Source: JAJFUI01 sp963754135 (GTDB lineage: Bacteria > Planctomycetota > Planctomycetia > Pirellulales > Thermoguttaceae). Taken from it: DNA of 64,000 bases. Both the position numbers and the translations under genes were made by a program. The first letter of the stretch is position 1, and each line of letters opens with the position of its first letter. The notes below the pieces were generated by a model. That model was not told the DNA's origin and did no database searches. It saw nothing but the letters and a program-made list of their open reading frames with translations. Location: contig CAVWEY010000004.1 in assembly GCA_963754135.1 (NCBI GenBank), positions 248,001 through 312,000 on the forward strand, given 5' to 3'. Shown here in pieces: positions 32,815-41,825 of the stretch.

Positions 32815-35330
32815 ATGGTCGGTTGCCAACCCATTCATCTTTCCTTCGCGCCCGTTGTGCCCCCTGTGGCTAACCTCCGCATTATCGCCTGCCTGTTGCT
32901 GGTATCGGCCGCTGCTTTGGCGGCGCGGGCGGCCGAGGGGCCGCTGCCCGCCGCCCGAAAACTCTGGCTGCGGGGAAAATACGCCGAAGCCGCCGATCTC
33001 TACGCGCCCGCCGCCGGCAAGAACGCCGCAGCGGCCATCGGCTTGGCCCGCTGCTTGGCCGCCCAAGGCAAGGACGACGAGGCGGTGAAGGTTCTGACCG
33101 CGATTGCGAAACCGCAAGCGGCCACGGGCAAGATGCCCGTGCTACAGAATGCCGACGTGTGGGCCGAACTGGCCCTGATCGCCTTCGAGCACGGGTCGGC
33201 CGATGAAGCCCAAAAGGACGCCGAACGGGCCATTGAGATCGACCAGAATCAACTGCCGGCCCGCTGGATCGTCGCCGAACTCGACCGCCTGGCCGGCAAG
33301 TTGGACGAGGCGGACCGCGGCTACACCTGGCTCGTGCGTTACTACAACAATCACGACGTGACGGCGGCCGAACCGCTCCGTTGGATCGGCCTGGCCGCCG
33401 CCCAGTCGGCGCGGTGGCACCGGCAGTCCGACCAGTTCCGTTTTCTGGTCAACGAGTTATACCCCGACGCGCTCCAGCAGGAGCCTGACTACTGGCCGGC
33501 GCACTACGAGGCGGGGATGTTGTTCCTGGAGAAGTACAACCAGGCCGACGCCGCCCGCGAGCTTCAGGCCGCGTTGGAGATCAACCCGAACGCGGCGGAG
33601 GTCCACGCCGCCCTGGCCGCGCTGGCGATGGATCGCCACGATGTCGAGAAGGCCGAGGCGTCGCTTCGCCGGGCGCTGGAGATCAACCCCCGCCTGGCCG
33701 ACGCCTGGCTGCTCCGGGCCGACCTGCTGTGGGCGAACTCCCAGGTGGCCGAGACGCTTTCGCTGTTGGAAAAGAAGGTCCTGCCGTTGAACCCCGTCTC
33801 CGAGGAAGCGCTGGGCGCGTGGCGGCGTGCTACTTGTTGCTGGACCGGGCTGCGAAACCGCAAGCGGTTGGGGCGCGGTTCTCGCGGCTGGTCGAGCAAG
33901 TGACGAAGCGGAACCCCCACGCCGGCGAGTTCTACTTCGCCTTGGCCTCGCAACTCGAAGCCCGCAACAAGCAAACCGACGCCGAGCGGCACTTCCGCGA
34001 GGCGATCCGCGTCATGCCGCGGCAAGTCGGCCCCGAGGGGCATCTGGGGCTGCTCTACATGCACGCCGGCCGCGAAGACGACGCCCGCCGGACCCTCCGC
34101 GCCGCCTTCCGCGGCGACCCCTTCAACGTCCGGGTGAAGAACTCGCTGGAAGTCCTGGACGTGCTCGAGGCGATGCAGTCGCTGGACACGGCGCGGTTCA
34201 CGATCCGATACCAGGGGGCGGAGGAGAAGCTGCTGGCCCGCTACGTCGCCCGGCACCTGGAAAAGGTCTATCCGCTCTTGTGCCGGCGGTTCGGCTACAA
34301 CCCACCCGAGAAGACGCTGGTGGAGATTTTCAACCAGACCCAGGGATTGGACGGCCATCAGTGGTTCAGCGCGCGGATGGTGGGCCTGCCTTATCTGGAC
34401 ACGGTTGCCGCCAGCACCGGCCGGATCGTGGCCATGGTTTCGCCCAACGAGCCGCACCTGGGCCACCATTTCAACTGGGCGCGGGTGCTCACACACGAGA
34501 TGGTCCACATTATCAACCTCCAACAGACCCATTTCGACTGCCCCCACTGGCTCACCGAGGGCCTGGCCGTCTGGAGCGAGAACAGTCCGCGGCCCCAGCC
34601 GTGGTGCGAGTCGCTTGGGCGGCGCACGGCCAACGGCAAGCTGTTCAACCTCGAAACCATCGACGCCGGTTTCATCCGACCGCAGTCGAGCGACGACTGG
34701 GCGATGGCCTACTGCCAGGCGGAATTGTACGTCGAGTACATGCTTGTGGTGCGGCCGTCCCGGCTGCACAAGGCCGCAGGCGGGACGCCTGCACCACAAA
34801 GAGCGCACGCCGGCGAACAGTCGTTGCGGGACCTCTTGAACGCTTACACCGACGGCCTCTCCACCGCGGACGCCATCCGGCGGGCGTTCGGCGTGCCGCA
34901 GGCGGAATTCGAGCGGGGCTACACGGTATTCCTGAAGCAGGAAGTGGCAAAGCTCAAGACGCTCCGCTGGCCCTCCGCGTCGAGCCTGGAAAAGCTCCGC
35001 AAAGCGGCGGCCGACGCCCCCGCCGACGCCGAGGCGGCCGCAAAACTGGCCCAAGCGGCCAAGACCGACCCCGATGATCTACCGTCGCGGCGCATCCTGG
35101 CGCGGTCGGCCGCGGCACGGAAGGACTATGCAGCCGCGGAAAGCTGGGCGGCCGAGGCCGTCCAGATCGACGTGCGGGACGCCGAAATGCACCGCATACT
35201 GGCGGAATCGCTGGCCAAGCGGCATAATGACCGGGAGGCCGCCTTCGAGTTCGAGGCGGTGGTCGAGTTGAAGCCGGACGACGCCGCGGCCAAGCCGGCC
35301 CTGGAGAAGCTCAAGAAATCGCTCAAGTAG
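32815..35330 (+). CDS. TPR-repeat protein with peptidase MA-like domain, frameshifted
   Basis: About 838 residues. Signal peptide (LRIIACLLLVSAAALAARAA). Several TPR units: YAEAADLYAPAAGKN, ADEAQKDAERAIEIDQNQLP, EKAEASLRRALEINPRLADA. A one-base slip near 33815 (EEALG to RVAACYLLLDRA). The second half has a gluzincin-like site: RVLTHEMVHIINLQ (HEMVH, zinc ligands and catalytic Glu) with LTEGLAVWSE downstream. More TPR sequence sits at the C-terminus. Repeat DNA is read in frame twice: KPQAATGKMPVLQNA at 33109-33147 and VRPSRLHKAAGGTPAPQ at 34746-34797. Function likely protein turnover or scaffold in the periplasm. The start could instead be the GTG at 32866. Confidence 0.85.
33109..33147. repeat. 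CACGGGCA palindrome inside the TPR gene
   Basis: CACGGGCA-AGA-TGCCCGTG with flanks AAACCGCAAGCGGC and CTACAG. In frame in the host gene. Confidence 0.82.
34746..34797. repeat. GTGGTGC / GCACCAC inverted repeat inside the TPR gene
   Basis: 52-base imperfect palindrome: GTGGTGCGGCCGTCCCGGCT against AGGCGGGACGCCTGCACCAC, with a CACAAGGCC centre. In frame near the zinc-domain C-terminus. Confidence 0.85.
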
Positions 35331-35339
35331 GAGTGCTTC

Positions 35340-35660
35340 ATGTCGAATCCGCCCACGGAGATCACTCTGTCGGAGCTTCAGCAGTTGATCCGCCGGATGT
35401 ACCTGGAGAAAGACGTTGCCCGCGGCATCGACGGCACGTTCATGTGGCTGATGGAGGAGGTGGGCGAGCTGGCCTCGGCGCTGAGGAAGGGGACGCACGA
35501 GGAGCGCTCGGCCGAGTTCGCCGACGTGTTGGCCTGGCTGGCCACGATCGCCAACGTGGCCGGGGTCGATCTCAGCGAAGCCGTGCTGCGGAAGTACGGC
35601 TCGGGCTGTCCGGGCTGCGGACGGCTGGTCTGCAATTGTCCGGATGCGGGAAAACCATGA
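35340..35660 (+). CDS. mazG: MazG-type nucleotide pyrophosphohydrolase
   Basis: 106 residues. MazG core with the EExxE...ExxD metal site: FMWLMEEVGELASALRKG, then EERSAEFADVLAWLATIANV. Removes pyrophosphate from nucleoside triphosphates (house-cleaning). The C-terminus bears a Cys-rich tail (CPGCGRLVCNC) that may bind a metal; some MazG-like proteins have this. Starts 10 bases after the TPR gene and overlaps the next gene by four bases (ATGA). Confidence 0.88.
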   Translation: MSNPPTEITLSELQQLIRRMYLEKDVARGIDGTFMWLMEEVGELASALRKGTHEERSAEFADVLAWLATIANVAGVDLSEAVLRKYGSGCPGCGRLVCNCPDAGKP

Positions 35661-37948
35661 AGGCAATTGCAAATTGCAAATTGAAAATTGGCAATTGCAA
35701 ATTTGCAATTTGCAATTTGCAATTTGCAATCGTTTTCGGAGCGGCCTTTGCGCTCGCCTCGGTTGCCGCCGGCCAACAGCCCAAGCCGCCGCGGATCGCC
35801 GGCGTGCGGGTGGGGATCGCCGACCGCTACAAGGCCGGCCTCTGGACGCAGGTCGAGGTCACGTTGCGGGGCGGCAGCGAGCCGCTTGCCGGCGAGCTGT
35901 CGGTGATCGTTCCCGACGGCGACGGCGTGCCGGGCTGCGCCACGACGCCCCCCGGCCGGCCCTGCCGGGTCCTGCCCGGCCGCGACACCACCGTCCCGCT
36001 GATCACCCGCTTCGGCCGCGTCGATGGCGAGCTTTCGGCCGAGTTCCGCGTCGCCGGCCGGCTGTTGGCCCACGAAACGTTCCAGACCTCGCTTGGGGCC
36101 GACGGCGGGCACTTCCTGCCGGCGCTGGAAAACCGGGAGTTGATCGTCGTCGTCGGGGATTCGAGCTTGGGCGTCGAGGAGTTGGGCAAGCTCAGCGGCC
36201 TTGAGCCGGAGCACCGGCCGGTGGCCGCGCTCGTCGGCGACGCCGGGCAACTGCCGGCGCAGTCGTGCGCCTACGAGGGCGTCAGCGCCGTAGTCCTTTC
36301 CACCAGCCGGCCGGAAATCTACCGCAAGCTTTCGGCCGACAACGCCCGGCTGCAGGCCCTGGACGAGTGGGTGCGGATGGGCGGGCGGTTGCTGCTCTGC
36401 GCCGGTTCGCAGGCGGACCGGGTGTTGGCCGCCGGCCAACCTCTAGTGCATTTCGCCCCCGGCCGGCTGGAAAAAATGATCTCGCTCCGCCAGACCGGGG
36501 CGCTGGAGTCCTATTGCGGCAGCCGGGCGGGAGTGGCCCAGGCCAGCGGGCAGATGGCGGCAATGCGGATTCCGCGGCTGGCCGGCCTGGCCGGAACGGT
36601 CGAGGCCCGTGAGGCCGACGTCCCCCTGGTGATCCGCACGGTCCGCGGCTTCGGCCAGGTGATCTTCCTGGCCGGCGATCTGGACAAACCGCCCTTGAGC
36701 GAGTGGAAGGACCGGCCGCTGTTGCTGGCTCGGCTGCTGGACATGCCCACCGCGGCGGCCGAGGAATCCAAAGAGAGCGCGGCCGTGATGCACTACGGCT
36801 ACAGCGACCTCTCCGGCCAGATCCGCAGCGCCCTGGACCGCTTCACCGGCGTCCGGCTGGTCCCCTTCTGGCTCGTGGCGGGCCTGATCGTGGTCTACAT
36901 CCTGCTGATCGGGCCGGGCGATTACTTCTTCCTCCGCAAATTCGTCGGCCGGATGGAATGGACCTGGCTCACGTTTCCCACGATCGTCGTCGTGGTCAGC
37001 GTCGCCGCGTACGTGCTGGCCTATCGGCTCAAAGGGGACCGGCTGCGGGTGAACCAACTCGACCTGGTGGATGTGGACGCGCTGAGCGGCCGGCTCCGCG
37101 GCGCCACCTGGCTCAACGTCTTCAGCCCGCGGACGGAGTCGTTCAATTTCACCGTCCGGCCGCAGGTAGCACAGCCGCCCTCGGCTGTGCCGGGGGCTGC
37201 TAGCGACGCGCGGGTGTGGATGGCCTGGCTGGGCCTGAGCGGCGGGGCCATGGGCGGCATGGACTCGCCCGCCACCGGTCCCTTGCTCTGGACCGAGCAG
37301 TTCCGCTATGCCCCCAATCTGGACGCCTTGCTCGACGTGCCCATCCAGGTCTGGTCCACCAAGAGCCTGACCGCCCGGTGGGAGGCGCCTACCACCGCGT
37401 TTCCCGCGGCAGAACTGACTGAAGCGGAGCAGGTCCTTTCTGGCACGGTCACCAACACGCTCCCCTTCCCGCTCCGCGAGTGCGTGTTGGCCCACGGCCG
37501 CTCGGCCTACGAAATCGGCACGCTCAACCCCGGCGAGTCCGCCCGGCTGGGGCCAATGTCCAAACGAAGCGAGTTGAAGACCTGGTTGACCGGCTGGAAG
37601 ACCGTGTACGACGAGACCGACAAGTATCACCAGGAGGCCACCCCCTACGACGGCACCAGCACCGACCTGACGTACATCCTGCGGACCATGATGTTCTACG
37701 AGGCGGCCGGCGGACGCCGCTATACCGGCCTGTGGAACGACTACCAGCAGTTCGTCGACCTGAGCAACCTGCTCCAGGCCGACCGCGCCATCCTGGTCGC
37801 CCAGGGACCGGCCTCCGACGACGAACTCCACAAATTCCCGCAAGGCGGCGCCACTCTGTTGCGGGACGGCCGTCCGCTGGGCGGACCGCAAGACCAGCAT
37901 CGGACGATGTACCGGTTTATATTCCCGGTCAAGACAAGCTCGCCATGA
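35657..37948 (+). CDS. Large membrane protein, GATase-like domain, repeat-encoded N-terminus
   Basis: About 763 residues. The ATG at 35657 overlaps the mazG stop. The signal peptide is read from an AATTTGC repeat (IANCKLKIGNCKFAICNLQF followed by AIVFGAAFALASVAAGQQ). The lumenal part has beta-rich sequence and a glutamine-amidotransferase-like stretch (AVVLSTSRPEIYRKLSADNA, DEWVRMGGRLLLCAGSQADR). Two transmembrane helices follow (LVPFWLVAGLIVVYILLIGP and WLTFPTIVVVVSVAAYVLAY), then a C-terminal beta domain. VAQPPSAVPGA at about 37166-37200 is repeat-derived. Probably works with the ABC ATPase that overlaps its end; role unknown. Confidence 0.8.
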   Translation: MKAIANCKLKIGNCKFAICNLQFAIVFGAAFALASVAAGQQPKPPRIAGVRVGIADRYKAGLWTQVEVTLRGGSEPLAGELSVIVPDGDGVPGCATTPPGRPCRVLPGRDTTVPLITRFGRVDGELSAEFRVAGRLLAHETFQTSLGADGGHFLPALENRELIVVVGDSSLGVEELGKLSGLEPEHRPVAALVGDAGQLPAQSCAYEGVSAVVLSTSRPEIYRKLSADNARLQALDEWVRMGGRLLLCAGSQADRVLAAGQPLVHFAPGRLEKMISLRQTGALESYCGSRAGVAQASGQMAAMRIPRLAGLAGTVEAREADVPLVIRTVRGFGQVIFLAGDLDKPPLSEWKDRPLLLARLLDMPTAAAEESKESAAVMHYGYSDLSGQIRSALDRFTGVRLVPFWLVAGLIVVYILLIGPGDYFFLRKFVGRMEWTWLTFPTIVVVVSVAAYVLAYRLKGDRLRVNQLDLVDVDALSGRLRGATWLNVFSPRTESFNFTVRPQVAQPPSAVPGAASDARVWMAWLGLSGGAMGGMDSPATGPLLWTEQFRYAPNLDALLDVPIQVWSTKSLTARWEAPTTAFPAAELTEAEQVLSGTVTNTLPFPLRECVLAHGRSAYEIGTLNPGESARLGPMSKRSELKTWLTGWKTVYDETDKYHQEATPYDGTSTDLTYILRTMMFYEAAGGRRYTGLWNDYQQFVDLSNLLQADRAILVAQGPASDDELHKFPQGGATLLRDGRPLGGPQDQHRTMYRFIFPVKTSSP
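35665..35730. repeat. AATTTGC repeat encoding a signal peptide
   Basis: GCAATTGC, GCAAATT and AATTTGC units in both orientations. The plus-strand reading gives the n- and h-region of the exported protein at 35657. Confidence 0.92.
37169..37190. repeat. GCACAGCCG palindrome in a membrane protein gene
   Basis: GCACAGCCG-CCCT-CGGCTGTGC, encoding AQPPSAV. Sister copy at 49874-49895 encodes ARPPSAV in another gene. Confidence 0.88.
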
Positions 37949-38870
37949 TCAAGATCCAAGACCTCACCAAAATCTACGGCGACCTGCACGCCATCGACAA
38001 CCTCACCCTCGAACTGGCCGAGGGGGACCTGTTCGGCTACATCGGCCCCAACGGTTCGGGCAAGACGACGACCATGCGCATCCTGGCCACGCTCTTGCAG
38101 CCCACCTGGGGCGAGGCCACCATTTGCGGCTACTCGATCTACACCGGACCGAAGGACATCCGCCGCGTGATCGGCTACATGCCCGATTTCTTCGGCGTCT
38201 ATGACGACATGAAGGTGATCGAGTACCTGGAGTTTTTCGCCGCGGCCTACCGCATCAAGGGGCCGGCGCGGCGGAAAGTGTGCGACGAGGTGCTCGAACT
38301 GGTCGATCTGGGCTACAAGCGGGAGGCGTTCGTCACGAGCCTATCCCGCGGCATGACGCAGCGGCTCGGCCTGGCCCGCGTGCTGCTCCACGATCCGAAG
38401 GTGCTCCTCCTGGACGAGCCGGCCAGTGGTCTGGACCCGCGGCGCGGATCGAGATTCGCGGGCTCTTGAAGGAACTCCGCAAGCTGGGCAAGACGATCAT
38501 GGTCTCCAGCCACATCCTGCCCGAACTGGCCGACATCTGCAACAAGGTGGGCATCATCGAAAAGGGCGAACTGGTGTTCAACGGCACGGTGTCGGACCTG
38601 ATGAAGCTGGTCCGCCAGCGGACGCTCTTGAAGGTGGCAGTCGTCGGCCAGCAAGAGCCGGCCGCCCGGCTGTTGGAGCAGAGCACGCTCGTAGAGAAGG
38701 TCGAACTGACCGACGGACAAATGATGGTCACGCTGGCCGAGGGGGTGACCGACTACAGCGACCTGCCCACGGTGCTCATCGAAGCCGGCCACAAGCTGCG
38801 GCTCTTCAAGGAGGACGAGTTGAACCTGGAGACGGCGTTCATGGCGCTCACCAAGGGGATTACGGCGTAG
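37945..38870 (+). CDS. ABC transporter ATP-binding protein, frameshifted
   Basis: About 308 residues. Walker A GPNGSGKTTT, signature LSRGMTQRLGLAR, Walker B VLLLDEPASGLDP, then after a one-base slip near 38442 ARIEIRGLLKELRKLGKTIM, VSSHILPELADIC (H-loop). Resembles the ATPases of NatA/GldA-type exporters. The ATG overlaps the stop of the large membrane protein, so the two form a translationally coupled pair. No multi-pass permease is adjacent; the upstream membrane protein may serve as the partner. Confidence 0.92.
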
Positions 38871-38879
38871 GGAACGTTC

Positions 38880-39034
38880 AGTCCCGAAGGGACGTAATGG
38901 GAAAGCCCAGGGCAACGCCCTGGGGAACCTTTTTCCCATCACGCCCCTTCGGGGCAACGAGGCAACCCTGCCGATGCCGCGGAGGCAACTGCGGACTACG
39001 AACCGGAGAATAGCCGGGAGCTAACAGCTCCCGG
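38880..39034. repeat. Cluster of three palindromes
   Basis: GTCCCGAAGGGAC near 38881, CCCAGGGCAACGCCCTGGG at 38906-38924 (related copy at 46061-46079), CCCCTTCGGGGC near 38944, and AATAGCCGGGAGCTAACAGC from 39009 to 39034. All lie between the ABC gene and the DUF1559-like gene. Confidence 0.85.
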
Positions 39035-39050
39035 AGGAGCGGGGCCGGCC

Positions 39051-40089
39051 GTGCAATTCACCCTGCAAACGTTCTTCTTGCTCTTCGTCGTGCTGTGGGC
39101 GTCGCTGGCCGTGTTCGGCATTTCGGGGTTCGCCGTATTTCTCATCTCGCTTGGAATGGCCGCAGTCGTGAACGGGAGGACACGCGGCTTCGGCTGCCTT
39201 GCTGTCCCGGTGCTGTTGTTGGCCGTGCTGGTCGTGTTCCTTATCTCTTTCTTCCGCGACTTCCCCGCGGTTTACAGGGCCCAACGTCTTGACTCAACTC
39301 TTTTCCAGCTTCGCCTAGCGCTGCAGAGTTACAGCCAAGACTACGGCTGTTTTCCGCCGGCGTCCGTCGCCGACAAGAATGGCAGGCCGATGCACAGTTG
39401 GCGGGTCCTCATTCTGCCTTACATTGGCCGTCCTGACCTGTATCAAAAGTACAAATTTGGCGAGCCTTGGGACGGCCCAAACAACCGGAACTTGCTCAAT
39501 CAGCGGCCCCGCCAGTTCGCCTACGGGAGTGGTGACGTGCCGAACGCAAAACGGGACCATGACGACAATCGCCGCCGTCGTCGGGAGAGACGCCTTCTGG
39601 CAGCGGGATAAACCGAGTGACCCCAAAAAGCTCGGCGCTCAGGCGCTCGGAACGGCGATTCTGGTTGAAGTGGCCGGCTCGGGAATCAAGTGGACCGAGC
39701 CGCGGGATTTCTCTTTGGATGAACTCAGGCCCGATGGCACGTCGTCCGGGGTGACGCTGTTGTCGTCGGCTCTGCCAATTGGAGGTACATTCTTCCGTCG
39801 CCATGCAATCGGCCCAGGGTCTTACGTGCAGTTATTGGAGTGGCGGCGGTGCCAGTTCGTGCCCGTCGCAACGGCTCCGCCGAACAAACTGAAAGGTTGG
39901 CTTTCCGTCGGCGGATTCAACGCGCCGGATATTGACGCTCTCCAACACGGCGATCGCGGGGCGATCGCCTGGACGAACCTCGCTGCCCTGGCCATCTGGA
40001 TCGCGTCCGTGGGCCTATTGCTTTATCGGGCGCGGCGAAGCAGGAAGAAGTCGACCGAGGTCATTGGCGATTCCACCGGCGGCTGTTAG
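39051..40089 (+). CDS. DUF1559-like membrane protein without prepilin leader, frameshifted
   Basis: About 345 residues. Instead of a type IV leader it starts with two hydrophobic helices (LQTFFLLFVVLWASLAVFGI and LLLAVLVVFLISFF). Then comes the DUF1559 hallmark: LFQLRLALQSYSQDYGCFPP, DKNGRPMHSWRVLILPYIG and EPWDGPNN. After a slip near 39540: TMTTIAAVVGRDAFWQ, VEVAGSGIKWTEPRDFS. A C-terminal helix (LAALAIWIASVGLLLY) ends it. The stop TAG lies inside a palindrome at 40076-40101. Closely related to the gene at 44706-45764. Confidence 0.82.
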
Positions 40090-40101
40090 CCGCCGGCTAT
40101 T
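40076..40101 (-). repeat. AATAGCCGG palindrome ending a DUF1559-like gene
   Basis: CCGGCGGCTGTTAGCCGCCG followed by GCTATT. It provides the TAG stop of the gene at 39051. Confidence 0.92.
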
Positions 40102-40131
40102 CCAGTCCCCAATTCCTCCCCCCTGCCCTTC

Positions 40132-41064
40132 TCAGTGCATCTCCGCCGCCACCACGCCGAGGCCGGGGCGGTAGAAGTTGAACTGCACGTTGGGGTGATC
40201 GGCCAGAAGCGACATCGGCACGGAGGAGTCGGGAATCCGCCGCGAAATCATCCAGGCCGTCAGCCGCATCCCGAACGGGTTGTCGTGATTGCCGGCCTGC
40301 CAGATCGAGACCTTCTCGGCCTTCCAGGTTTCGACCGGCCCGACCGTTGCGGCGCGGGTCGGCACCATCGCCACCTGCCCGCCGCCGGAGGTCCGGGCGT
40401 TCTGGATGATCGTCATCGGGTGCAAATCGGTGACGCGGGCCGAGAGCTTGCGGTATTCGGCCGGCGGCGGCGGGGCGTCCTGCCAGCGGCCCTCCCGCTT
40501 GGGCGGATCGTTGAACGCCCAGTGCTTCACCTCCCCCTGCCCTCCCTGCATCACCACGCAGCGGATCGCGTCGTAAGTGCGGCTGTAAGCGGCCAGGTCG
40601 CTAACCGGAAAGTGCAGATGCGAGTCCGGCATCCGCAACTCCGGCCGGATGCGGTCGAAACAGAGTTCCTTGTCGGCCCGGGCGAAGCTCAGCGGGTGCG
40701 AAACCGGCACGGGCCGGCCGGCCTCGTCCACCCATTCGTCCATGCCCCAGAAATGGGCCTCGCGGACATCGAGGTCCAGTTCGTTGACCAGCCGGGCCAC
40801 CAGCGGCAACTGTTCGGTCGGGCCGATGGGGCCGCAGATGCCGGCCGGATTGTCGGCCGTCGATTGCCGCCAGGCGGCGATGTACTCCAGCGCCTCGGCC
40901 AGATAGAAGTCCTCGAGCGTGTCGTACATCACGACGCGGAAGCCCGGCCGGCTGAGGCCCGCCAGACCGTCGGCCGTGAGCCGGGCGGCGTCGGCCAGTA
41001 TCTCGGCGTCTAAGGTCGTGTAGTCCCACCAGCCGGGGGCCACTTTGCTCATGGCTCGGCTCAT
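40132..41064 (-). CDS. NagB-like glucosamine-6-phosphate isomerase/deaminase family protein
   Basis: 310 residues. NagB/RpiA fold landmarks: AGICGPIGPTEQLPLVARLV, EAHFWGMDEWVDE (with the usual DEW/DEY) and MQGGQGEVKHWAFNDPP, where the classic GxGxDGHxAFNEP loop has become GEVKHWAFNDP. These changes in the active-site loop mean the substrate may differ from glucosamine-6-phosphate. It is the last of the pgi / PIG-L / nagB-like operon with ATGA overlap, which fits amino-sugar metabolism. Confidence 0.85.
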   Translation of the reverse strand: MSRAMSKVAPGWWDYTTLDAEILADAARLTADGLAGLSRPGFRVVMYDTLEDFYLAEALEYIAAWRQSTADNPAGICGPIGPTEQLPLVARLVNELDLDVREAHFWGMDEWVDEAGRPVPVSHPLSFARADKELCFDRIRPELRMPDSHLHFPVSDLAAYSRTYDAIRCVVMQGGQGEVKHWAFNDPPKREGRWQDAPPPPAEYRKLSARVTDLHPMTIIQNARTSGGGQVAMVPTRAATVGPVETWKAEKVSIWQAGNHDNPFGMRLTAWMISRRIPDSSVPMSLLADHPNVQFNFYRPGLGVVAAEMH

Positions 41065-41825
41065 CGCATCAACTCCTCCAGCAAATCATCCTGCGGGTAT
41101 GCGTGTCCGCGGTGCTGGACGAAGGCCTCCGCCGCGGCCAGGCCGGCTTGCCCGCCGCGCAGCCGGGCGTGCCGCCGCATGGCGTCGAGATACTCGTCCA
41201 TGCCGTGGTGCGCCCGGAGCCACTCCCGCTGGCTGGCATGGCAGGCCAGCATCCGGGCCTTCTCCTCCAATACGGCGGAAATATCGACATACGTGGTCGG
41301 CTCGACCGGATTGCCCAACGCATCCTTCCCCTCCATCGGGTCGCAGTAGTACAGATGCGGCACCCGCGAGCCGCGGCGGAGCGGCCACGTCGAGGCGTTG
41401 GGCGCGGCGTAGAGGAAGCTGGCCGCCCGGCCCAAGAGCCCGGTCATCACGTGGTCCATCATGTAGTCGCCGGCCGGGTGGGTGAAGACCAACTGCGGGG
41501 CGACGTGGCGCAACAGGTGCACGCACTTCCGCAGCGTCGGCTTGTCGTAGACCACAAACCCGTCCCGCTCGTCGAGGCAGTGGTAGCTTGCCCCCAACAG
41601 CGCGGCCGCCTGTCGGGCCTCCTCGGCCCGCCGCGCGGCGATCGCCTCGGGACCCTCCGTCGTCGAGCCGCAATCGCCGTTGGCCACCGTGGCGATATGG
41701 ACCTCCCAGCCGGCGCGGGCCAGCCGGACGAGCGTCCCGGCGCAGGAGACTTCGGCGTCGTCCGGGTGGGCCATCAGCGCCAGTGCGCGGCGATGTTCTG
41801 CCGAAACGTCCGTGGTGTGGTTCAT
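41061..41825 (-). CDS. PIG-L family N-acetylglucosaminyl deacetylase
   Basis: 254 residues. Zinc motif LALMAHPDDAEVSCAGTLVR (HPDD) and a later DHVMTG with PAGDYMMDH near residues 115-125 supply the ligands. Typical of PIG-L enzymes that remove acetyl groups from GlcNAc-type substrates. The ATG at 41825 overlaps the pgi stop; its own stop overlaps the NagB-like start. A long frame fusing pgi and PIG-L is an artefact of the pgi frameshift. Confidence 0.9.
   Translation of the reverse strand: MNHTTDVSAEHRRALALMAHPDDAEVSCAGTLVRLARAGWEVHIATVANGDCGSTTEGPEAIAARRAEEARQAAALLGASYHCLDERDGFVVYDKPTLRKCVHLLRHVAPQLVFTHPAGDYMMDHVMTGLLGRAASFLYAAPNASTWPLRRGSRVPHLYYCDPMEGKDALGNPVEPTTYVDISAVLEEKARMLACHASQREWLRAHHGMDEYLDAMRRHARLRGGQAGLAAAEAFVQHRGHAYPQDDLLEELMR

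Noticed and set aside
35333..35656. Long N-terminal extension of the large membrane protein upstream of 35657
   Set aside because: It overlaps mazG fully in another frame and has no conserved sequence; the start at 35657 is coupled to the mazG stop.
35665..35730. Possible CRISPR-like array from the AATTTGC repeat
   Set aside because: Units are 7 bases with no spacers and appear in both orientations; no cas genes nearby. It is a simple dispersed repeat.
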